Shown here: positions 7,419 to 13,236 of the stretch, in pieces | Numbering within the stretch: the stretch's first letter is position 1 | Layout of the letters: each line of letters opens with the position of its first letter | NCBI GenBank assembly: GCA_002786505.1 | Contig: PCTK01000112.1 | Span: forward strand, 1-13,236 | Reading direction: 5' to 3' | DNA from: Nitrospinae bacterium CG22_combo_CG10-13_8_21_14_all_47_10 | Lineage (GTDB): Bacteria; Nitrospinota; Nitrospinia; Nitrospinales; VA-1 | DNA: 13,236 bases | Position numbers and translations under genes: made by a program | The notes under the pieces: model-generated | What the model was told of the DNA's origin: nothing | Databases searched by the model: none | Seen by the model: only the letters and a program-made list of their open reading frames with translations

Positions 7419-7432
7419 GGAAGGACCGACTG

Positions 7433-8404
7433 TTATAAATCCGGCCCCATAAGGCGGATAAAATTCTGCAACAGCTCCGGATCAAAGTCATTTGCCATCT
7501 GCTTTTTCATGATAATCAGAGTATCGAACGCGCTTAAAGCTTTTTTATAGGACCTCCTCGTTGTCAAAGCATCATAGACATCCATGATTTTGCAAATTCG
7601 TGCAAACAAATGGATTTCATTGCCGATTTTCCCGATTGGATAGCCGCCTCCCTTGAATTTCTCATGATGCTCCGAGGCCATTCGCACCACATTGCTGGCA
7701 AAACAATGCATCCCGGAAAGAGTTTTTGCCCCTTCAGTGGTGTGAATTTTCATTTTTTCAAACTCTTCATCGGTGAGTTTGCCATCCTTGTTGATCAGGG
7801 CATAATCCACCTTCGCCTTGCCGACATCGTGCAACATGCCCCCTAACGATAATTCCCGTGTATCGTTTTTGGGCATCTTGCTTTTCACACCAAAAGTCAT
7901 GCAATACAATCCCACATTAACGCTATGGGTATAAGTGTAGTAGTCCTTGCTGGTTATTTCTGTGATTCCGTGAAAACCTGCCTCAGCGGTAGACATACAC
8001 TCTTCCATCATTTCCATGACTTCTTCTGAAGTTTCCAGGATCTTTTCTGAGGTGTTATTATCAAAAAACTCTTTCATCACCCCTTTGGAAACTTCATAAA
8101 TCTTCTCGGTTTTTACCTTCACGGGAATATTCGGGTTAGACATCACCGCCCTAAGGGACCTGGTGGCATGGCTATAATATTTGAACAAGTCCTCTTCGTG
8201 AATGTAAAAGTCCTGATCCGTCCCCTCTTCCAGAAGCCGTTTCACCTTTTCCTGGTGCCTGGGCTCAGTACTGGCAAACTTTACAAATTTATCGGTGCCA
8301 AAGCTTTCCGTTTTATAGAAAATATCAAAAGCTTCCCCCCCACCCTTTGCGAGGAATTCTATATTGATTTCCCTGAATTTGCCTTCTTCCGTTACGGCGC
8401 CCAC
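7433..8404 (-). CDS. HD-GYP domain c-di-GMP phosphodiesterase
   Basis: Predicted to hydrolyse c-di-GMP. The 323-aa protein has an N-terminal domain (about 20-95: EAFDIFYKT, DFYIHEEDLFKYY) of the type often fused to HD-GYP proteins. The catalytic domain at 120-320 has H160 (YTHSVNVG), HD 192-193 with K196 (LHDVGK), H221, HHE 246-248, GYP 254-256 (GGGYP) and D275 (IMDVYDALTTRRSY). All metal ligands appear intact, so it should be active. No membrane segment is present. The start is GTG at 8404: GAGG lies 5 nt before it and no in-frame ATG is found upstream in the part I read. It converges on the GGDEF-HDOD pair, so opposite c-di-GMP activities are encoded side by side under separate promoters. 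Confidence 0.93.
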   Translation of the reverse strand: MGAVTEEGKFREINIEFLAKGGGEAFDIFYKTESFGTDKFVKFASTEPRHQEKVKRLLEEGTDQDFYIHEEDLFKYYSHATRSLRAVMSNPNIPVKVKTEKIYEVSKGVMKEFFDNNTSEKILETSEEVMEMMEECMSTAEAGFHGITEITSKDYYTYTHSVNVGLYCMTFGVKSKMPKNDTRELSLGGMLHDVGKAKVDYALINKDGKLTDEEFEKMKIHTTEGAKTLSGMHCFASNVVRMASEHHEKFKGGGYPIGKIGNEIHLFARICKIMDVYDALTTRRSYKKALSAFDTLIIMKKQMANDFDPELLQNFIRLMGPDL

Positions 8405-8409
8405 GCTAT

Positions 8410-8413
8410 CCTC
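8410..8413 (-). promoter_or_regulatory. Ribosome binding site supporting the GTG start of the HD-GYP gene
   Basis: GAGG 5 nt before GTG at 8404-8402. It supports a non-ATG start that could otherwise be overlooked. Confidence 0.6.
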
Positions 8414-8499
8414 GCAAAATAAACTAAATCTTTCCCCCTGGCCGCATGCATAAATATCAATGCTGATCGCAGGAAAATTCTTAACAATTTTGTTTCCCG

Positions 8500-8523
8500 A
8501 TTATAAACCTTTAGGAACCTAAA
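8500..8523 (-). promoter_or_regulatory. Possible -10 box with adjoining palindrome before the HD-GYP gene
   Basis: TATAAT at 8505-8500 on the minus strand, preceded at once by TTTAGG-AA-CCTAAA (8510-8523), a perfect 6-bp dyad that sits where the -35/-10 spacer would be. The -35 is poor, as is common at activator-dependent promoters. The dyad is a candidate operator. Confidence 0.35.
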
Positions 8524-8563
8524 AGTAATGCCGTATTGCCATTTAAAATTTTAAACCCTTTCC

Positions 8564-8579
8564 TGCAACACGCAGTCCG
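8564..8579 (-). promoter_or_regulatory. Weak sigma-54-like element before the HD-GYP gene
   Basis: On the minus strand, CGGACTGCGTGTTGCA has GG-N10-GC with correct spacing and a perfect TTGCA -12 box, but the -24 box lacks most of TGGCAC. It would give a leader of about 150 nt. A chance match is quite possible. Confidence 0.22.
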
Positions 8580-8698
8580 GCTAAAACAAAAAACCTGTAA
8601 CAATTTATATTTCATAGCCTTCCAAGAATATGGATCACTGAAGTATTAGACTTTGCATGAAAAAAATTCTTTCAAAAAATGCAAAAAAACAGGGTTCC

Positions 8699-10528
8699 TC
8701 AGAACGTGGATTTCCCGTACACTTCATCAATTCCAGACAGAAAATGTATGATCGAGGATGTGCATCCCAATAAATCTGGCATGGACAGGCTTTCTCCCGG
8801 CTCATGCATTCTGGCATCCGGGTCGTACGCTCCCAGACAAAGGGGATGGACATTTCCTAAAGCCTCCATGAGCTTTGCAACAAATGGGATCGTACCTCCA
8901 CACCCGTAAAGACAGGCCTTCTCCCCAAAACCTTTTTCCAGAGAGTCCAGTATCAGGGAAAATACTGGATGCGCGATTTCTGTCATCCAGGGAGAAGCAC
9001 CTTTGTCAGCCTGGATGCTCAACCCAAACCCCGGCAAAATATTCTTCTCAAGATGGGACAGGAGTGCTTCTCCCGCTTGTTTTTCATTATTGCCGGGGGC
9101 TAACCTTATTTCCACCCAGGCCCTCGCAGACTTTTTCTCGAAGGGATACGCCGATAAATCATGATCAACTCTAAGGGATTGCACCCGACCCATTCCCGCA
9201 CCAGGATTTCGTAATTCCTCAAGCCTGGGATGCCAGCGACCATCAGAAGCAATGAGGACATCAATCATACCAGCCAATTGCAATTCCGGAATAGGAACCG
9301 GCCCGCCATGCACTCCCGAATGAGGATCCTGGTCAGCCGAACGCAACAGGATATCTATCGACAATGGGCTCTCACTGACGATTGCAAGTTTCATTTCCAG
9401 ATGATAACGGTTTTGATCAGCAAGGATTTTTTCCAGCCTCCTTTTGAATTCTTTTAAATTACTGACACCGGGGAACGTGAGACGGGCTCCGGCCGCTCCC
9501 AGGATCACACTTCCTGTAACCCGATGACCTGGGCGGGCATTGGCAAACGAGGTTCTTAATTGTGCAATCAGCATTGAAGAAATATCTTCGGGAACCGTAA
9601 GCCGGGTATTGGGAAGAAGGCCAGCCGACTCTTTCAAAGCCGCCACAGAAGTCGGAACCCGGGAATAGCCCGCTCGCTCAGCAGTTGTCACCGGCCAGTC
9701 GGCATTGGAAATTTCCCCAACCCCCAAGGAATGATCTTCTCGAATAAGTGTAGCCAGAAGCTTATAAAGAGCGGTCTGCTCATCAATGCCACTCTGTTCT
9801 TGTTTGGCGATAACTGTCACATCCAACTGGATAATTCCACGCAGGGACGTGGTGAGACCCGGTTTACCCTGAGCCGGGTTGACCACATCGGTAATCACGA
9901 CACAATGGATGCCCGTGAAAAATTCTTTGTTCCCACAAATTTGGTCTATCAGGCTATGAGAACCACTTTCCTCTTCCGTCTCATATATTATTTTAATATT
10001 GCAGGGGAACTGCTCTCTGCTTTTATTGTTTCCTGTATTCATAGCAAAATACTTGAACAGGGCATCAATGGCCATGCCAATTGAAACCACCCCGCTCAGG
10101 TCATCAGCGGCTCCGCGCCCATAGGCCCGGGACCGGTCTTCATTCCACCGCAATTGCGTTGGAGGGATTCCCCCCCATTTGTTGAAACGCCCATCATCCA
10201 TATAAGGTTGCTTGTCGAGATGGGCGTAAAAAAGAACTGTCGGCTTCGCTTCCGAGACAAAAGTTTCTGCCATCAATATGGGAAACGGACTAGAGGTATT
10301 ATTTATTTTGACCTCAGACAGGCCGATTTCCAGCAGATAATCACGGGCACACTCAAGGATTTCCCGCATATCGCTGGGCGTGGCGCGATCACCCTCAAAC
10401 TCATTGACCCCAAAGCTTCGGCTGTCAATACCAACCATTTCTTCCAGCGCTTGCAAGTGCTTTTGCACCAGTTCGGAATCTGGACGCAGGATTTCAGTAC
10501 AAAAAGAATCAAGAGGTTCGGAGTTCAT
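8699..10528 (-). CDS. M20-family metallopeptidase (dipeptidase-like) with enlarged middle domain
   Basis: Predicted cytoplasmic two-zinc peptidase or related amidohydrolase, 609 aa; typical M20 dipeptidases are about 450-500. Catalytic residues are in place: H103 and D105 (YAHLDKQP), bridging D142 (GRGAADDLSG), catalytic E186 and metal ligand E187 (TEEESGS), D214 (ITDVV) and the last ligand H575 (RMHEPGES). The substrate-side segment HSGVHGG (H403) and CGGTIP (543-547) are also present. The extra length lies between LRG at 229-231 and HSG at 403: about 170 residues where only some 20-30 are usual. There is no signal peptide. The ATG at 10528 has no clear Shine-Dalgarno site. It is transcribed alone; no neighbour points to its substrate, which is probably a di- or tripeptide. 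Confidence 0.9.
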   Translation of the reverse strand: MNSEPLDSFCTEILRPDSELVQKHLQALEEMVGIDSRSFGVNEFEGDRATPSDMREILECARDYLLEIGLSEVKINNTSSPFPILMAETFVSEAKPTVLFYAHLDKQPYMDDGRFNKWGGIPPTQLRWNEDRSRAYGRGAADDLSGVVSIGMAIDALFKYFAMNTGNNKSREQFPCNIKIIYETEEESGSHSLIDQICGNKEFFTGIHCVVITDVVNPAQGKPGLTTSLRGIIQLDVTVIAKQEQSGIDEQTALYKLLATLIREDHSLGVGEISNADWPVTTAERAGYSRVPTSVAALKESAGLLPNTRLTVPEDISSMLIAQLRTSFANARPGHRVTGSVILGAAGARLTFPGVSNLKEFKRRLEKILADQNRYHLEMKLAIVSESPLSIDILLRSADQDPHSGVHGGPVPIPELQLAGMIDVLIASDGRWHPRLEELRNPGAGMGRVQSLRVDHDLSAYPFEKKSARAWVEIRLAPGNNEKQAGEALLSHLEKNILPGFGLSIQADKGASPWMTEIAHPVFSLILDSLEKGFGEKACLYGCGGTIPFVAKLMEALGNVHPLCLGAYDPDARMHEPGESLSMPDLLGCTSSIIHFLSGIDEVYGKSTF

Positions 10529-10663
10529 TTCAGGATAAAGCGAAAACTTTGGAAATAGATTGGCGATAACTGCCAGAATTGCTTTGCTTGTCTAAAAGGG
10601 TTTTCATATTTTCATCTAAAAATTAAATACTCTAAATTTTAATGACATATCCCCCTGCTGAAC

Positions 10664-10692
10664 ATAATCGCTTAAAATATTTAAAAGATCAA
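10664..10692 (-). promoter_or_regulatory. Possible sigma-70 promoter for the M20 gene
   Basis: Minus-strand TTGATC, a 17-nt spacer, then GATTAT; each box matches 4 of 6 consensus bases. It would leave a leader of about 130 nt before the ATG at 10528. Confidence 0.3.
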
Positions 10693-10725
10693 CCTGATGC
10701 TCCTATTTAGCCCCGTGAAGCTTTC

Positions 10726-10754
10726 TTTACTTACCAGAGTCCATGGTTTAATAT
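10726..10754 (+). promoter_or_regulatory. Possible sigma-70 promoter for the small ORF and glycosyltransferase
   Basis: TTTACT, a 17-nt spacer, then TAATAT; 4 of 6 matches in each box. It is the best plus-strand candidate in the region between the divergent M20 gene and the small ORF. Confidence 0.28.
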
Positions 10755-10826
10755 TAGAACTCAAAAGAATTTTCGAGTCCTTGATCCGGGTTTTAGCCGT
10801 ATGAGTTGTTTCCTCTGGAATTTAAG

Positions 10827-11102
10827 ATGTTGCAAAACCTAAAAAATTTTTTCAAGCTTTGCCTGATTCTAAAAAACCGGGGCAACTGGCTCCTTATAAG
10901 AAAGTCAAAAAAACAACTCTGGGATTTTTTTATCTGCCAAAATGGTTTGATACAAAAACCCCTTTTCTCTGCCATGATTTACTGGTTTCAAATGCTCAAA
11001 GGCCTGGACATTCTGGTTTGGCGACTTGAAACCTTTGGCTTTTTGTTCAGCCAAAGGTTTGACGATAATGACAGGAAACATTTGAATAAATATTTAAAAT
11101 AA
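10827..11102 (+). CDS. Small protein of unknown function (91 aa)
   Basis: Open frame from ATG at 10827 (an in-frame TTG at 10806 would add 7 residues). GGA lies 7 nt before the ATG. The product is rich in K, L and F, with helical, partly hydrophobic stretches (FFKLCLILKN; FSAMIYWFQMLKGLDILVW) and a charged C-terminus (RFDDNDRKHLNKYLK). No family is recognised. Its stop is 22 bp before the earliest start of the glycosyltransferase gene on the same strand, so it could be the first gene of that operon. Against coding: codon choice is AT-rich, and a perfect 12-bp stem-loop lies near the 3' end. It could be a small membrane-associated protein, a decayed gene or noncoding. Confidence 0.4.
   Translation: MLQNLKNFFKLCLILKNRGNWLLIRKSKKQLWDFFICQNGLIQKPLFSAMIYWFQMLKGLDILVWRLETFGFLFSQRFDDNDRKHLNKYLK
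11029..11060 (+). repeat. Perfect 12-bp stem-loop near the end of the small ORF
   Basis: AAACCTTTGGCT (11029-11040), an 8-nt loop, then AGCCAAAGGTTT (11049-11060). The pairing is perfect but no T-run follows, so it is not a classical terminator. It lies 64 bp before the earliest glycosyltransferase start. Confidence 0.7.
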
Positions 11103-11124
11103 CCGCATCCGGTCTGCGCATTTT

Positions 11125-12660
11125 TTGACTTTCAGAACCGGCTGTCACTTCCACCCTTCAATAACCAGACTCTCGCATTTGAATTCCGCACTGAACAACA
11201 AAAACCTCCAGATTTCATTCCTGATTTTTTCTTCACTTTTAATATTTCTGGGTCGACAACTGGATACTGGCATCACTAATTTTGACGACGCCTATTACGC
11301 CCAAAAAGCAAAGGAGGTCCTGGAGTCCGGCTCTCTCTGGCTCATTACCTTCGCTGGCGCTCCCGCTTTTGACAACCCACCCCTGCCATTCTGGTTAACG
11401 GCTTTGGCTTTCCGCGTATTTGGGGTTTCCAGTTATGCCGCGATTTTTTCTTCGGCCCTGTTTGCAACCGGTATCGTTTTCATGACTTACCGGTTGAGCC
11501 TGTTGCTCTATAAAGATTACTGGGTCGCTTTTGCCTCAGCCTTTGTTTTGCTTTTTCCAGGAATGTTTGTCGATTCTTCCCGTCGAGGCATGGTTGACAT
11601 TCCCCTGGCATTTTTTGTCACCCTGGCCTTTTACGCTTTTTTCAAATCCCGGGATTTCAAGCCATGGTATCTGATTTTCGGCCTGGCAACTGCTTGCGCC
11701 ATATTGTCCAAAAGCGTTCTTGGGCTTTTCCCCCTCACGATTGTCGGAGTTTTTTTAATTCTCAGCAGGCAATGGAAGGAGATCATCAACCCCTGGTTCT
11801 TATCAGGATGTATGATTGCCCTTCTTCTGGGATTTAGCTGGCACTTCGTCAACTGGCAACACTACGGGCAAAGTTTTATTGATTCTCATTTTGGCGGACT
11901 GATTATCAACCGGAGTTTTGGTGGAACTAAAGAACCGTTTTATTTCCTGGGCTACACAAAAGACTTTTTGAAGAATTACTGGCCCTGGCTCCCTTTTACG
12001 TTGATAGGCCTGACTCAGTTTGGCAAACACGGATTTTTTAGGGAAAAAGACAGGGTATCCTTATTACTTTTCCTGTGGCCTGTGCTCACCTTTTTGGTGA
12101 TGAGCACGAGCAAAAACCAGACGCTCCGTTATTTATTCATGATGTTTCCTGCCCTCGCCATTATCACTGCGAAAACCATTTCTGAATGGATGGGACCGGA
12201 CAAAAAAAATCAAGCGCTGGCCATAATGACCGGGATAATCGCCGCGACCACCCTGTTCGTGAATGCCACACCCTTTCAGGTTAAAGTTACTCTGGCGCAA
12301 AATAGTAAAGAAGTTCGGGAACTGGCGCCTGTCATTAATCTCAACACTCCAGAAAACCAGGCAATTGGCAACTACCGGCTCACTCCGTCAAATCCCAGCA
12401 TGGCTATACTGTTTTATTCCAATCGTGTCATGGAGTCGTCCGTTATTCGCAATCCAGAAAAGTTAATGACGGCCCTGTCTTTCAATCCGGTAAAAACGTG
12501 GTTATCCTCCATTGCGGAATTCAACAAACTAACAACTCAATACCCCAACAAGCTTTATCTGATTCAAGCCAATAACAAGTACGCTTTTTTTACTTCAATG
12601 GAAAACCGGGAAAACATCCGGTACGATTTCTCGGCAATGCGTCTACCTGTTGTCAAATAA
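11125..12660 (+). CDS. ArnT/PMT-like membrane glycosyltransferase
   Basis: Polytopic inner-membrane enzyme of the GT-C fold, expected to move a sugar from a polyprenyl-phosphate donor to a lipid or protein on the periplasmic side. Up to 511 aa. The first membrane segment is at about 29-43. It is followed by a periplasmic loop with the acidic pair D54/D55 (TNFDDAYYAQKAKEVLESG), which matches the catalytic motif of the family, and by NPPLPFW at 84-90. About ten more hydrophobic segments run to about 390, then a soluble periplasmic C-terminal domain. The start is uncertain: the frame is open from 11098, but there is no ATG before residue 119. Only TTG at 11125 or TTG at 11179 come before the first helix, and neither has a good ribosome site. 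The acceptor (lipid A, polysaccharide or protein) is unknown. Its stop lies 4 bp from that of the convergent gene. Confidence 0.85.
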   Translation: MTFRTGCHFHPSITRLSHLNSALNNKNLQISFLIFSSLLIFLGRQLDTGITNFDDAYYAQKAKEVLESGSLWLITFAGAPAFDNPPLPFWLTALAFRVFGVSSYAAIFSSALFATGIVFMTYRLSLLLYKDYWVAFASAFVLLFPGMFVDSSRRGMVDIPLAFFVTLAFYAFFKSRDFKPWYLIFGLATACAILSKSVLGLFPLTIVGVFLILSRQWKEIINPWFLSGCMIALLLGFSWHFVNWQHYGQSFIDSHFGGLIINRSFGGTKEPFYFLGYTKDFLKNYWPWLPFTLIGLTQFGKHGFFREKDRVSLLLFLWPVLTFLVMSTSKNQTLRYLFMMFPALAIITAKTISEWMGPDKKNQALAIMTGIIAATTLFVNATPFQVKVTLAQNSKEVRELAPVINLNTPENQAIGNYRLTPSNPSMAILFYSNRVMESSVIRNPEKLMTALSFNPVKTWLSSIAEFNKLTTQYPNKLYLIQANNKYAFFTSMENRENIRYDFSAMRLPVVK

Positions 12661-12664
12661 TCTT

Positions 12665-13236
12665 TTACCTATTCGACAATAGATAAATCTGTTCTGTAAG
12701 ACCAGAAACATCCACAGACTCTGGATCTTTCCAAAGTTCTTCTGATTTCTGCCAAAAATTATCATTTCTCAGCCAGGCAGTATCCTCCGCCACGACTTTC
12801 AAAATAGTATCGGGAAATTCTTCCATAAAATCTTTCGCACGCATGACTACCAATACCTTGCCTTTAGAATTAATGAACTGTTTGATTTCTCCGGGCTGAG
12901 ACAGGTTATAAGATGTTTGCCCAGTCAAAACCCCCAATTTCGCTCTTTGATTTCCCAACCGGTATACCGCTATGGGATCGGAATTCTTTTCCGACAATAT
13001 TTTCTCTGAAAACAGTTTCATCGGATAACGGTTCACGTGGGGAAGCACTTCCCCGCTCAAAAAAGAAAACGCAAATACCAGGGTAATAGATAGGGTAAAA
13101 AGTTGGCTTCCGTATTGGTGCTGATTATTGAGCCTGAAAATGCCGATACCTGCCAGCAAAAATATTAATGGCAGAAGGAAAAAATACGCCGGGGTTTGAT
13201 AAACCAAATCAAGAACAAAAAAGCCAATACCTGAAA
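12665..13236 (-). CDS. C-terminal part of a membrane protein, probably a second GT-C glycosyltransferase (partial)
   Basis: The frame is open through the right edge (SGIGFFVLDLVYQTP continues upstream of an internal TTG at 13207), so only the last 190 or so codons are present. Two or three hydrophobic segments (AYFFLLPLIFLLAGIGIF; LFTLSITLVFAFSFLSG) are followed by a soluble domain of about 120 residues with alternating strands and helices (DPIAVYRLGNQRAKLGVLTG; GKVLVVMRAKDF). This layout matches the C-terminus of ArnT/PMT-like transferases, where a periplasmic domain follows the last helices, and it resembles the convergent neighbour. The catalytic N-terminus is not in the window, so the family call is inference. 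Confidence 0.65.
   Translation of the reverse strand, partial: SGIGFFVLDLVYQTPAYFFLLPLIFLLAGIGIFRLNNQHQYGSQLFTLSITLVFAFSFLSGEVLPHVNRYPMKLFSEKILSEKNSDPIAVYRLGNQRAKLGVLTGQTSYNLSQPGEIKQFINSKGKVLVVMRAKDFMEEFPDTILKVVAEDTAWLRNDNFWQKSEELWKDPESVDVSGLTEQIYLLSNR

Larger units (their letters stand above)
8405..8698. other. Intergenic region between the HD-GYP and M20 genes
   Basis: 294 bp without a convincing gene. It holds the candidate HD-GYP control elements and a perfect 14-bp AT-rich palindrome, TTTAAAATTTTAAA, at 8542-8555. Next to the M20 stop there is an A-rich run on the plus strand (T-rich on the transcribed strand of M20), but no GC-rich stem that would make a classical terminator. Confidence 0.5.
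10529..10826. other. Divergent intergenic region
   Basis: 298 bp, AT-rich, between the M20 gene and the small ORF. Besides the two candidate promoters I see no gene or long repeat. Confidence 0.4.

Noticed and set aside
8507..8611. 34-codon minus-strand frame preceded by GGAAGG
   Set aside because: The ribosome-like motif is only 2 nt from the ATG, the peptide is unremarkable, and it covers the candidate HD-GYP promoter elements.
9731..10084. 117-codon plus-strand open frame (and the neighbour at 10154-10558)
   Set aside because: Antisense to the M20 gene, whose catalytic motifs prove the minus-strand frame; the translations show no known motif.
12647..12682. 8-bp stem (CTGTTGTC / GACAATAG) with 20-nt loop at the convergent gene ends, considered as a shared terminator
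   Set aside because: It includes a G-U pair, has a long loop and no following T-run, so it is too weak to call a terminator.

Overview
The window looks like chromosomal DNA of a Gram-negative bacterium of moderate GC content. It carries a sigma-54 activator of the NtrC family, a large exported AMIN/TPR protein, and GGDEF, HDOD and HD-GYP signalling genes. This mix fits Deltaproteobacteria-like phyla or Nitrospinota, but that placement is an inference from gene content and no marker gene confirms it. There is no rRNA, tRNA, CRISPR array or recognisable mobile element.

Left part (1-5232, minus strand). One leftward operon reads, in order of transcription: a secreted AMIN + TPR protein (863 aa), a possible 37-codon ORF, a soluble PAS histidine kinase, and an NtrC-type response regulator that runs off the left edge. 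The last three are joined by overlaps (ATGA, then 11 bp). A sigma-54-type -24/-12 element (GG-N10-GC with TTGCT) lies just upstream of the first gene, so the operon's own activator could drive it.

Middle part (5233-8404). The 247-bp divergent region carries the sigma-54 element on the minus strand, a sigma-28 (FliA)-like element on the plus strand, a near-perfect 16-bp dyad and a 13-bp inverted repeat. Rightward come a GAF-GGDEF diguanylate cyclase with an intact active site and I-site, then an overlapping HDOD gene. Convergent to these is an HD-GYP c-di-GMP phosphodiesterase. Synthesis and breakdown of c-di-GMP thus sit next to a sigma-54 regulatory circuit. The sigma-54/sigma-28 signals and the FlrB/FlrC-like kinase-regulator pair suggest, without proving, control of flagella or of the motile-to-attached switch.

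Right part (8405-13236). A 609-aa M20 metallopeptidase with all metal ligands but an enlarged middle region lies on the minus strand. A small, unrecognised plus-strand ORF containing a perfect 12-bp stem-loop precedes an ArnT/PMT-like membrane glycosyltransferase. The C-terminal part of a second, probably related, membrane protein converges on it from the right edge. The two glycosyltransferase-type genes would modify lipids or proteins at the periplasmic face of the inner membrane.
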